Shown: piece after piece, positions 1-6,681 of the stretch
Position numbering within the stretch: position 1 is the stretch's first letter
Layout of the letters: the number at the start of each line of letters is the position of its first letter
Assembly (NCBI GenBank): GCA_050122535.1
Contig: JASFIT010000162.1
Span: 1 to 9,425, forward strand
Reading direction: 5' to 3'
DNA length: 9,425 bases
Origin: JASFEQ01 sp050122535
GTDB taxonomy: Bacteria > Desulfobacterota > DSM-4660 > Desulfatiglandales > HGW-15
Translations under genes and position numbers: made by a program
The notes under the pieces: generated by a model
Told to the model about the DNA's origin: nothing
The model's input: the letters and a program-made list of their open reading frames with translations, nothing else
Databases searched by the model: none

Positions 1-644
1 GCAGCCGTATCAAACCAGACACTCTTCAGCACCTCCCGGACTTCCTTTTTCATTAAAGCATAAAAGAAAAGGCCTCCACCCCAGTGGGCAAGGACGATAC
101 GGTTGGACGGATATGCCTTTAGGAAGTTGTAGAGCTGACTCAGATTGATGGGCATCTTCCCTGGATACTGATGCCCCACGGGTTCATTGGTATGGAGAAG
201 AAGGGGAACCTCATATCGGGAGCATATTTGCATGATATCTTTGAAAGAGCCAATTTCCTCAGAAGAAATATCAGCCTGATAAATAGCTAGCTCACCCACA
301 CCTGAAAGCCCCGCCTCCAGGCATCTTTCTGATTCTTCAGGTCCATTGGGGGATAGGGGTGAAAAGCAGCAAAAACCTATGAATCTGTCGGGGTGCCGCT
401 CAACCGACTCTATAATGTAGTCATTGTGACGCCTGAAATGCTCTTCTTCCTCCCAGGGAAATCCAAAAATGACCGACCTGTGTACCCCCTCCTCATCCAT
501 GTTTTGGAGGAGGTCCTCCCTACCCACAAGTCTTGATTTAGGAGAACGGTAAATGGCTTCAAAGGAAGGCTCTTTTTGAAAAAAGAGGTCCCTCTGGTGC
601 CTGAAAAAGGAGGGGAAAATATGGGTGTGAAAATCGATGATCAT
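1..644 (-). CDS. Amidohydrolase family protein (amidohydrolase_2 type), C-terminus cut by window edge
   Basis: This is the first 214 codons of a metal-dependent hydrolase of the amidohydrolase superfamily (TIM-barrel type, PF04909-like); the rest lies beyond position 1. The protein opens with MIIDFHTHIFP, whose H6 and H8 form the HxH metal site after strand 1. Other family landmarks are GVGEL (residues 115-119), LLLHTNEP with H151, and VLAHWGGG with H187. The substrate cannot be read from the sequence; relatives include decarboxylases and hydrolases of cyclic or carboxylated compounds. No signal peptide is visible, so it is probably cytoplasmic. The ATG at 644 overlaps the TGA of the upstream lipoprotein gene as ATGA (641-644), and there is no clear ribosome binding site of its own, so translation is probably coupled. 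The family call is firm; the function is open. Confidence 0.88.
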   Translation of the reverse strand, partial: MIIDFHTHIFPSFFRHQRDLFFQKEPSFEAIYRSPKSRLVGREDLLQNMDEEGVHRSVIFGFPWEEEEHFRRHNDYIIESVERHPDRFIGFCCFSPLSPNGPEESERCLEAGLSGVGELAIYQADISSEEIGSFKDIMQICSRYEVPLLLHTNEPVGHQYPGKMPINLSQLYNFLKAYPSNRIVLAHWGGGLFFYALMKKEVREVLKSVWFDTA

Positions 645-1156
645 TCAAGCACTTTTTTTAGTGACGTCTCGACAACCCCCGGCGCATAGCCAACAACTTT
701 GTCCACAAGTTTACCCTCCCGGTTTACGACAAACAGGGTGGGTATGGCCATATTTTCAGTACCAAAATAGTCCATTGCCACCTTTTGGTCGGCTCGTAAT
801 ATCTTATAATTCATCTTGAATGACTCTTTAAATGCCAAAATGTACTCGTCGGGAAATATTTGTGGATCATCCATGGAGATCCCAAGGACAACCACACCCT
901 GATCCCAATATTTTTTCTGAAGTTCCACCAATTCAGGAATGGAAAATCGACAGGGTGCGCACCAGGTGGCCCAAAAATCCAAAAGAACGATTTTTCCCCT
1001 ATATTTGCTTAAGGAAACACTGTCTCCATTTAGATCTCTAAGTGTGAAATCTGGTGCTGTCTGTAATGCCTCAACCTCTTTATTACACCCGCAGAGGAAG
1101 AGAAAAAGGATAAGCGACGCGAAAACCCAAATTCTTGAGTGTAGGATGAAAATCAT
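641..1156 (-). CDS. TlpA/ResA-like thioredoxin-fold lipoprotein
   Basis: A 171-residue exported thiol-disulfide oxidoreductase of the AhpC/TSA-redoxin family. A hydrophobic N-terminus (residues 9-21) ends in a lipobox-like LCGC with C24 as the likely lipidated cysteine, so it should be membrane-anchored and face the periplasm. The redoxin domain starts near TAPDFTLRDLNG (33-44). The active site is WATWCAPC with C66 and C69, and the cis-proline loop is AIPT with P139. TlpA/ResA proteins usually reduce disulfides in exported proteins, for example apocytochrome c; the partner here is unknown. An in-frame reading continues upstream to 1300, but that extension would put 48 unrelated residues before the signal sequence. 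The ATG at 1156 has GGAGG at 1161-1165, 4 bases away. The gene overlaps the following amidohydrolase by 4 bases. Confidence 0.88.
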   Translation of the reverse strand: MIFILHSRIWVFASLILFLFLCGCNKEVEALQTAPDFTLRDLNGDSVSLSKYRGKIVLLDFWATWCAPCRFSIPELVELQKKYWDQGVVVLGISMDDPQIFPDEYILAFKESFKMNYKILRADQKVAMDYFGTENMAIPTLFVVNREGKLVDKVVGYAPGVVETSLKKVLE

Positions 1157-1160
1157 CGAG

Positions 1161-1165
1161 CCTCC
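1161..1165 (-). promoter_or_regulatory. Ribosome binding site fixing the lipoprotein start
   Basis: Read on the minus strand this is GGAGG, a full anti-16S match, 4 bases before the ATG at 1156. It decides between that start and the longer reading to 1300, which lacks such a site and would bury the lipoprotein signal. Confidence 0.7.
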
Positions 1166-1174
1166 GTTGCTTAG

Positions 1175-1202
1175 GTCATTAGTCATTTGACATTGGTCAC
1201 TT
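1175..1202. repeat. Degenerate tandem heptad repeat, four units
   Basis: Four consecutive 7-base units are visible on the plus strand: GTCATTA, GTCATTT, GACATTG, GTCACTT (minus-strand sense AATGAC-like). They sit just upstream of the lipoprotein start and its ribosome binding site, in the spacer between two divergent genes. The pattern resembles the short tandemly repeated heptanucleotides known in cyanobacteria and seen in some other genomes. No function can be assigned. Confidence 0.65.
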
Positions 1203-1234
1203 GGCCCCAGGATAATGATGAGTATGGGATTTTC

Positions 1235-1240
1235 ATTATA
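1235..1240 (-). promoter_or_regulatory. Possible -10 box for the lipoprotein gene
   Basis: The minus strand reads TATAAT here, about 80 bases before the lipoprotein ATG at 1156. No good -35 hexamer lies 16-18 bases upstream (CCAAAA or close variants), and there is no extended -10 TGn. If real, the heptad repeat would be inside the leader. Confidence 0.25.
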
Positions 1241-1366
1241 GGCTCTCCAGAAAATAATTTTGGGGAAAGCCCGTAACTCCGTTTTGCAATCGATTCTCAA
1301 ATTCCAGTAATGTAGCCACCAGAAGAGCAGAAATCAAAAAAAGTTTCTTTATTTACCCTACTGTCA

Positions 1367-1372
1367 TATAAT
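1367..1372 (+). promoter_or_regulatory. Possible -10 box for the Memo-family gene
   Basis: TATAAT lies 26 bases before the Memo ATG at 1399, which leaves room for a leader of about 20 bases. The -35 position is poor (TTTCTT at 1344-1349, 17 bases away), so this is a half-supported sigma70-type promoter. Confidence 0.35.
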
Positions 1373-1384
1373 CTGGCAAGAAAA

Positions 1385-1398
1385 TTTGAGGTTTGAGG
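1385..1398 (+). promoter_or_regulatory. Tandem 7-base duplication creating the ribosome binding site
   Basis: TTTGAGG occurs twice in direct tandem (1385-1391 and 1392-1398), immediately before the ATG at 1399. The first GAGG (1388-1391) is 7 bases from the ATG, which is good spacing. The second abuts the ATG and is too close to serve. This supports the ATG at 1399 over the TTG at 1393. Confidence 0.6.
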
Positions 1399-2343
1399 AT
1401 GAAGATAATATTTTTCGTCACTATTATTACTTCGCTATTCCTTCTGATTTCAGATGGTTTCAAATCTCTGAGTGAAGGAGCACAAGAGGAAAAAGCAAAT
1501 GTCCGCAATGCAATCCTGGCGGGCTCGTGGTATCCGGGAAACAAGGATACCCTAACCAAAAGGATTGAGGACTATTTATCCAAGGTAAAGGCAAGATCAC
1601 TTGAAGGAGAACTGAAGGCTATTATTGTGCCCCATGCCGGATACATGTATTCCGGCCAGGTTGCCGCCCACGCTTATCGACTCCTCCAAGATAGGGACTT
1701 CAAAAGGGTCATTATGATTGGCCCCAGTCATCGAGTGGGTTTTCGGGGTGCATCAGTCAATATGCAATCCGGCTACAAAACCCCCCTAGGGATTGTCCCT
1801 GTGGACCGCGATTTGGGCAAAAGGATACTTAATGCCGACGCCTTTATTCAGGGGGTACCCCGGGCCCATGCTTCTGAGCATTCCTTGGAAATACAGCTTC
1901 CCTTTCTCCAAACCGTACTTAAAGACTTTCGGATAGTTCCCATTCTAATGGGTGATCAGGATCTCAAAACCTGTTCTCGTTTAGCCAGAAGGCTTGCGCG
2001 GGTGATAACAAATATGGACAAGACTCTCCTTCTGGCCAGCACTGACCTCTCCCATTTTCATAGTTACAAACGGGCAAGGGAATTGGATTTGAAATTCATC
2101 AAACATGTCCAGGAATTCGATCCGAAGGGATTGGCAGACTCTCTTTCCTCGGGTAAGTGTGAGGCATGCGGCCGAGGACCAGCTATTACAGTCATGTTGG
2201 CGGCACAGGCGTTGGGCGCCAACCACACAACGATCCTAAACTATGCCAACTCGGGCGATGTTACCGGCGATCACGGTCGAGTTGTCGGATACCTATCGGC
2301 CGCCCTGATCAGAGCATCTGGTAAGGGTCCACATCCACAATAA
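1399..2343 (+). CDS. Memo-family protein (AmmeMemoRadiSam system protein B-like) with export signal
   Basis: A 314-residue member of the Memo family (PF01875), structurally related to non-heme-iron extradiol dioxygenases. The family core starts at about residue 35 (NVRNAILAGSWYPG). Conserved pieces in order are VPHAGYMYSG with H79, IGPSHR with H111, HSLEIQLPFL with H161 and E164, STDLSHF with D216 and H219, and ACGRGP with C257. By motif and spacing, H79, H111, D216, H219 and C257 appear to match the metal-site residues of human MEMO1 (H49, H81, D189, H192, C244). The first 30 residues are an extra segment: one lysine, then a hydrophobic run at residues 3-18, which looks like a signal peptide or anchor. 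In the usual trio, Memo sits with AMMECR1 and a radical SAM protein; neither is in this window. The enzymatic role is unknown. The 3' end overlaps priA by 35 bases. Confidence 0.88.
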   Translation: MKIIFFVTIITSLFLLISDGFKSLSEGAQEEKANVRNAILAGSWYPGNKDTLTKRIEDYLSKVKARSLEGELKAIIVPHAGYMYSGQVAAHAYRLLQDRDFKRVIMIGPSHRVGFRGASVNMQSGYKTPLGIVPVDRDLGKRILNADAFIQGVPRAHASEHSLEIQLPFLQTVLKDFRIVPILMGDQDLKTCSRLARRLARVITNMDKTLLLASTDLSHFHSYKRARELDLKFIKHVQEFDPKGLADSLSSGKCEACGRGPAITVMLAAQALGANHTTILNYANSGDVTGDHGRVVGYLSAALIRASGKGPHPQ

Positions 2344-4759
2344 GGCTTACACCACTTCCTCTCAGCACCTTCCTTGCAAGTGCATCAATCTCTCTCAGGA
2401 AATAGTGCAGCAGTTCTGCCCTCTTACACTTGATGAGTATCTGCCAGCGATACTTGCCCTTCAATTTGGTTAGAGGAGCTTCTGCTGGGCCCAACACCTG
2501 AATCTCTCTTCCCCTTTTTGGCCATCGCTTCAGAACGCCCCTAGCCCCTCTTCCCACCCGTTGTGTCATGTTTGCCGTTATGTCTGAATTGTTGCCCTGT
2601 AGTCTCAAACAGGCCAAATAGGAGAAGGGGGGATACCCCAATTGTTCTCGCAATTCCCTCTCCTTTTGAAAGAATGAGGCGTAATCATGATCCCGGGCGG
2701 TAACGATAGCATAATGCTCCGGATTAAACGTCTGAACGATCACGTTCCCTCTCTGCTCTCCGCGTCCTGCCCTCCCCGCCACCTGTGAGAGGAGTTGAAA
2801 TGTTCTTTCACCCGCCCTGAAATCGGGAAAAGAGAGGGAAAGATCAGCGGCAATGACACCCACAAGGGTCACCTCAGGAAAATCATAGCCCTTTGTAATC
2901 ATCTGGGTCCCCACCATGATATCAATTTCCTGTTCGCTAAACCTCTTCAGTATGAGGAAACTTTGACCCTTGCGACGGGTGCTGTCCCTGTCCATTCTGG
3001 CTATGCGTCTATCAGGAAAGGCCTCCCTCAATTCTTGCTCAAGCCTTTCTGTGCCAAATCCGTATGCCTTCATGCCCTCATGTCCACAACTGTAACATCG
3101 ATTTTCTGGTTGTGAATGAAAGCCGCAATAGTGACAGGCAAGACGGTTTTCCCTTAGGTGATAGATCAGTGCCAGATCACAGTTGGTGCATCGAATCGCC
3201 TGGCCACAAGAACGGCATAAGTAGACCCGATTAAACCCGCGCCGATTAAGAAACAGGATCACCTGTTTCCCATCCGTGAGGCTCTCTTCAAGCGCTGTCC
3301 TCAAGATTGGACTGATGATCCCATTGCTCGACCCATCCTGGGACATGGCCTTCATATCTACGACTTGAACGTCCGGTAAAGGCCTCCTTTCGATGCGCTC
3401 TGGCATGGAAAGCAACTGATACCTTCCCGTGGCCGCGTGATGAAACGATTGGACCGATGGCGTGCCTGAGCCGAGTATGACGAGGGCCTTTTCCAATCTT
3501 CCTCGGACCACCGCGGCATCTCTTGCCTGATACCGAGGGCCTTCCTCCTGTTTATACGAGAAATCATGCTCCTCATCCACAATGATCAGCCCCAGATTTG
3601 GGAGAGGCGAGAACAGAGCGGAGCGCGCCCCGATGACCAGATCCACCTCTCCCCTTACTGTCCGAACCCACTGATCGTACCTCTCGCCCGCACTAAGTCC
3701 GCTATGATATGTGGCAACCCTAGTTCCCAAGCGCGATCTGAATATGCCTTCCATATAGACGGCAAGGGCGATTTCCGGAACCAGCAGCAGGGCCTGACGA
3801 CCCTGCCGGATTGCCTCTTCTATGGCCCTGTAATAGACCTCTGTCTTGCCGCTGCCTGTAATCCCATGCAGCAGACAAGTGGAAAAGCTTCTCTTATTAA
3901 GTCGATGCTGAATCTCCCCAAGAACCGCTTTCTGCTGATCATAGAGTTGGTGAGGGACCGAGGAGGGGAACATGACTTTTCCAGCCAGGTTTCGAACAAC
4001 GGGCGCCCCGTATTTCTCCAAAACACCCTTTCTGATCCACTTATTTACCAGATAGGCACCATTGCTAAATCTGGCAGAGAGTTCTTTCAACAAAACCGCG
4101 TCAGCGTCGAACACGGCTTCCAGGAATGCAGACTCGTTCTTGGCCTGGATGGAACTTCCACTTTCTTGAAGAATGGATTGGAAATCCACGCCTCTCTTGG
4201 CTTTCACAAATTTTCTTATGAGAGGGCCCACCCCCCTTTTTCCTGTCCGGCTCTCAATGATCAGCCAGCCCTTTTTCTGCAGGGTGTAGGCCAATTCTAG
4301 AGGAGAGGGGAGCCTTTTACCCGGGTTCTTTTTTGCCCATAACAAAAGACTTCCTTCTTTGGAATTGGCAGATAGTCTTTTCAGGGCCTCTAACCCCTTT
4401 TCTGTGATCTGGCCTGTCTTAAAAGGCCGCGCATTTAGGCCGCCGGGCAGGGCCGACTGAATAAAACGGCCAATGGGGTAGAGATAATACTCGCTCATCC
4501 ACTGGAAGAAGGGGACAAGACCCTCTGGAAACAAAGGCTCTTCATCCAAAACTTCAAGTATCTGTTTAAGGCCTTCTTCCTGATCTCCGTGCCTCTTTTC
4601 CAAAATGTAACCGATTACCTTGCGATTTCTGAAAGGAACCGACACCCTTCTGCCGATTTCAGCTTTGGGGAGAAGATTATCTGGGATGGCATAAAAGAAG
4701 GTTTCCCCCACGGGGAGTGCAACGGCTACTCTGAGGTAGGATCTTTGTTCGTCAGTCAA
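2309..4759 (-). CDS. priA: Primosomal protein N', replication-restart helicase PriA
   Basis: An 816-residue superfamily 2 DNA helicase that reloads the replisome at stalled forks. The N-terminal 3'-DNA-binding domain begins YLRVAVALPVGETFFYAIPD. The winged-helix region covers roughly 110-260. The helicase core has Walker A GITGSGKT (299-306) and DEEH (395-398) followed by the aromatic-rich loop (399-416). Eight zinc cysteines form two sites: C515, C518, C524, C527, C542, C545, C555 and C558. The motif V/VI region is GTQMITKGYDFP and QVAGRAGRG (659-667). The C-terminus is the conserved VDVDPYQML. It is somewhat longer than E. coli PriA (732), mostly in the N-terminal half. The start is TTG at 4759, the only plausible start after an in-frame TAA, with AAGG at 4769-4772 nine bases away. 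An ATG at 4779 is out of frame. Confidence 0.97.
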   Translation of the reverse strand: MTDEQRSYLRVAVALPVGETFFYAIPDNLLPKAEIGRRVSVPFRNRKVIGYILEKRHGDQEEGLKQILEVLDEEPLFPEGLVPFFQWMSEYYLYPIGRFIQSALPGGLNARPFKTGQITEKGLEALKRLSANSKEGSLLLWAKKNPGKRLPSPLELAYTLQKKGWLIIESRTGKRGVGPLIRKFVKAKRGVDFQSILQESGSSIQAKNESAFLEAVFDADAVLLKELSARFSNGAYLVNKWIRKGVLEKYGAPVVRNLAGKVMFPSSVPHQLYDQQKAVLGEIQHRLNKRSFSTCLLHGITGSGKTEVYYRAIEEAIRQGRQALLLVPEIALAVYMEGIFRSRLGTRVATYHSGLSAGERYDQWVRTVRGEVDLVIGARSALFSPLPNLGLIIVDEEHDFSYKQEEGPRYQARDAAVVRGRLEKALVILGSGTPSVQSFHHAATGRYQLLSMPERIERRPLPDVQVVDMKAMSQDGSSNGIISPILRTALEESLTDGKQVILFLNRRGFNRVYLCRSCGQAIRCTNCDLALIYHLRENRLACHYCGFHSQPENRCYSCGHEGMKAYGFGTERLEQELREAFPDRRIARMDRDSTRRKGQSFLILKRFSEQEIDIMVGTQMITKGYDFPEVTLVGVIAADLSLSFPDFRAGERTFQLLSQVAGRAGRGEQRGNVIVQTFNPEHYAIVTARDHDYASFFQKERELREQLGYPPFSYLACLRLQGNNSDITANMTQRVGRGARGVLKRWPKRGREIQVLGPAEAPLTKLKGKYRWQILIKCKRAELLHYFLREIDALARKVLRGSGVSLIVDVDPYQML

Positions 4760-4777
4760 CGGCGTGAACCTTGTAAC

Positions 4778-4805
4778 ATTTTAGCCCTTTAGAACAGCCG
4801 TGCAA
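4778..4805 (-). promoter_or_regulatory. Possible priA promoter
   Basis: On the minus strand TTGCAC (4805-4800), a 16-base spacer and TAAAAT (4783-4778) form a weak sigma70-like pair. It would start transcription near 4771, giving a leader of only about 11 bases before the TTG start. The -10 matches 5 of 6; the -35 matches 3 of 6. Confidence 0.28.
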
Positions 4806-4860
4806 GAACTCTTGGCGGGCTGAGCGGGGTTCTCTGGAGGCGCCAAAAACTAGGCCTTCT

Positions 4861-4903
4861 GTGCACGTTTTCTTCCGGGGGCTCCTAAGCCCCCCGAGAG
4901 CAC
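4861..4903. other. GC-rich hairpin upstream of priA
   Basis: GGGGGCT (4877-4883) and AGCCCCC (4888-4894) form a perfect 7-base stem around the loop CCTA. A C-G pair past a bulged C (4876 with 4896) and an outer GTGC/GCAC match (4861-4864 with 4900-4903) extend it. Neither strand has a T-run after the stem, so it is not a typical intrinsic terminator. It could still end or stabilise the plsC/LolA-like transcript, or belong to the repeat cluster next to it. Confidence 0.55.
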
Positions 4904-4918
4904 GCGGGAGGCGCTTTA

Positions 4919-4940
4919 TAAAATCCTGCAGGGGATTTTA
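4919..4940. other. AT-rich perfect inverted repeat
   Basis: TAAAATCC (4919-4926) and GGATTTTA (4933-4940) are exact inverted copies around a six-base loop TGCAGG. The A-run and T-run arms would fit a weak bidirectional terminator after the LolA-like gene, but the GC core is only two pairs. It touches the left end of the larger palindromic element. Confidence 0.5.
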
Positions 4941-4941
4941 T

Positions 4942-5146
4942 TGAAACTGTCGAAAAACCTGTGTCTGTGAGGCTTATGGAAAATGTCCATATGGAAGGCT
5001 TCCGAAATCCCGAGCAATGAGGCGTACAGAGAAGTAGGCCGCAGTAACTTGCCCTTTTAAATCGGCCTTGCCGTCTCGCGTAGCGAGAATTTAACAGGGC
5101 GGGGGATAAGGATAACGCAGCAGATGGGCGTTTTCCGACAGCCTCA
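4942..5146. repeat. About 205-base palindromic intergenic element (MITE/REP-like)
   Basis: The ends are inverted copies: 4942-4958 (core CTGTCGAAAAAC) against 5130-5146 (core GTTTTCCGACAG), 14 of 17 positions matching and all three differences transitions. Inside are nested inverted repeats: palindrome TCCATATGGA (4986-4995), GGAAG-G-CTTCC (4993-5003), GGCGTAC/GTAGGCC with one mismatch (near 5021-5036), GCCCTTTTAAAT (5051-5062) against ATTTAACAGGGC (5089-5100) with one mismatch, and TCTCGC-GTA-GCGAGA (5074-5088). No transposase or believable coding sequence lies within it. The right end contains the TGA stop of the LolA-like gene. The structure fits a miniature mobile element or a structured RNA, and a small ORF drawn through it is probably spurious. 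Confidence 0.6.
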
Positions 5147-5935
5147 TTGGTACTTTTCCTCAAATTTCTTTATAATCTCTCTGAGGCGTTCCTCCTCTGC
5201 GGGAACCTGCCCGGGCTCGAAGGTTTGATCCGGCACAGATTCTGTCTTCGGCATTACAAAAAGGGTTGGATTAATGGGCACGTTGGCCTGCAGGGTATGG
5301 ATCGTATAAACCTCCTTGAACGCCTTGCCATCAGAGTAGGTGATCTCAAATGGATACCATCCTTCCTCCATCTTTTTGTAATCCTTAAACTGCACCGTAA
5401 TCATCTCCAGACCGGATTGCTCTGACGATCTATATACGAGAAGAAGAGGAAGGAATCTATCCTTCTCAACAAGAATCTTGGGCCGGTCATGTTCCTTATC
5501 TCCTATACGGTATGCAATCACACCGTCAATTCGTGTAAAGGCAACGGAGTGAAGATTGACACCCATTCTTGACAGAAGTTGCATTAGTCTCTGAGCACTG
5601 TTGGCCATGAATATCTGACGATAGCCCATATCCGGTTCTTTAACCCGTCCCATAGGATGATCCGTGACCTGGGAGCGTAAAAGGTCCGGGGATTTCATCC
5701 ATATTCTCTCCATAAAGGATTCTCCCCCCTCCTCATATTCTTCATCTTTTTGTTGGGTGGACTGAATGATGACCAATGTCTGAAATTTCGAGAAATTCTT
5801 GGCCACAAAAGCGATGAGCTGCTCAGCAGGGATGACGTATCCTTGAGACTCCGCTGCAGGCATAAAGAGTAGCCCCAAGAGAAGCAAAACCCCTGCAAGG
5901 TATCTGGCCAAACGCTCTGTCTTTGTTGCGCTCAA
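5144..5935 (-). CDS. LolA-like exported protein (outer-membrane lipoprotein-sorting protein family)
   Basis: A 263-residue exported protein. A signal peptide is clear: basic residues K5, R8 and R11, a hydrophobic core at 13-25, and likely cleavage near PAA-ES (residues 26-30). The mature part has the beta-rich style of LolA/LppX-type proteins that carry lipidated cargo across the periplasm: ERIWMKSPDLLRSQ (76-89), then FKDYKKMEEGWYPFEITYSDG-like strands (183-203), then VYTIHTLQANVPINPTLF (209-226). It ends in a charged helix (246-263). It is not LolA itself by motif, and the cargo is unknown. The start is TTG at 5935, overlapping the plsC stop as TTGA (5932-5935), with GGGGGTG at 5941-5947. 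The next possible start, at residue 25, would destroy the signal peptide. The TGA stop lies in the end of the intergenic repeat. Confidence 0.75.
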   Translation of the reverse strand: MSATKTERLARYLAGVLLLLGLLFMPAAESQGYVIPAEQLIAFVAKNFSKFQTLVIIQSTQQKDEEYEEGGESFMERIWMKSPDLLRSQVTDHPMGRVKEPDMGYRQIFMANSAQRLMQLLSRMGVNLHSVAFTRIDGVIAYRIGDKEHDRPKILVEKDRFLPLLLVYRSSEQSGLEMITVQFKDYKKMEEGWYPFEITYSDGKAFKEVYTIHTLQANVPINPTLFVMPKTESVPDQTFEPGQVPAEEERLREIIKKFEEKYQ

Positions 5936-6642
5936 TTGCCCACCCCCATCTGGCTCAGAATGGCTTCTCTTACCTGAGCCATCAATTTGTCCATATCTTT
6001 CTTGGAGTAACCTTTGACTGAAATGGGCGTCCCGATGTTCATGGCAATAGTGCCCTTATTGATCTTCAGGCTTCCCTTTGGAACAATGTTGCGGCTGTTG
6101 GTTATGGCCACAGGGACCACGTCACACCCGGCTTTCAGGGCCAGACGAAATCCACCCGTCTTAAATGGCTGAAGCTTCCCATCCTCACTCCGAGTCCCCT
6201 CAGGAAAAATGAGCATGGAAGCGCCCTCGTTTATCTTACTAACGGCCTCATTTATACTCTTCACCGCCTTCCTTGGCTCCTCCCTATCAATGGCGATATA
6301 CCCTGCCCGCTTCATGGCAAAACCGAATAGAGGTATCCTCATCAACTCCTGCTTTAGTAGAAATTTGAAATCCGCAGGCAGATGGGCAAGCAGGGTAAAA
6401 ATGTCGAAGTAACTCTGGTGATTTGAGAGGTAAATTCGCGGCTCATAACGATCCACATTCTCCCGCCCTTTGACTTTCACCCGTGCACCACACACCCAAA
6501 GGATTACCTTTGCCCACGGGACGGCCGCGTAGAAATGCGTCAATCTCCCCCTCTTATCAAAAATTGATAGAATGAGGGCCCAGACAGAAAAGATAATGGT
6601 GTGGATGGCAATAAAGGCATTTAAAAAGAAAAATCTGAGCAT
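5932..6642 (-). CDS. plsC: 1-acyl-sn-glycerol-3-phosphate acyltransferase (PlsC family)
   Basis: A 236-residue membrane-associated acyltransferase that puts the second acyl chain on lysophosphatidic acid to give phosphatidic acid, a precursor of phospholipids. The catalytic HX4D motif is NHQSYFD with H75 and D80. Further family blocks are KRAGYIAIDR (111-120), the phosphate-binding FPEGTRS (146-152) and VPVAITN (176-182). A hydrophobic N-terminal helix (about 7-27) should hold it at the inner membrane. The ATG at 6642 follows GGGGTGA (6649-6655) by 6 bases. It shares 4 bases with the downstream LolA-like gene, so the two are probably co-translated. It may act on another lysolipid, since the family includes relatives with different acceptors. 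Confidence 0.92.
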   Translation of the reverse strand: MLRFFFLNAFIAIHTIIFSVWALILSIFDKRGRLTHFYAAVPWAKVILWVCGARVKVKGRENVDRYEPRIYLSNHQSYFDIFTLLAHLPADFKFLLKQELMRIPLFGFAMKRAGYIAIDREEPRKAVKSINEAVSKINEGASMLIFPEGTRSEDGKLQPFKTGGFRLALKAGCDVVPVAITNSRNIVPKGSLKINKGTIAMNIGTPISVKGYSKKDMDKLMAQVREAILSQMGVGN

Positions 6643-6681
6643 GAAAATTCACCCCGCCTACTTGGTTGCGTATGACCAAAG

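Noticed and set aside
1157..1300. N-terminal extension of the thioredoxin lipoprotein to 1300
   Set aside because: It would place 48 residues ahead of the signal sequence and lipobox and would translate the heptad repeat. The ATG at 1156 has a full GGAGG.
3566..4300. Plus-strand 244-residue open frame inside priA
   Set aside because: It is fully antisense to the conserved PriA helicase core and N-terminal half, has no recognisable motif, and is best explained as a shadow frame.
4876..4896. GC-rich hairpin as an intrinsic terminator
   Set aside because: The stem is strong, but neither strand continues with a T-run, so I list it only as a hairpin.
4885..5163. Minus-strand 92-residue open frame across the palindromic element
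   Set aside because: It lies within the inverted repeats, overlaps the end of the LolA-like gene, has no ribosome binding site and shows no domain. It is probably a by-product of the repeat.
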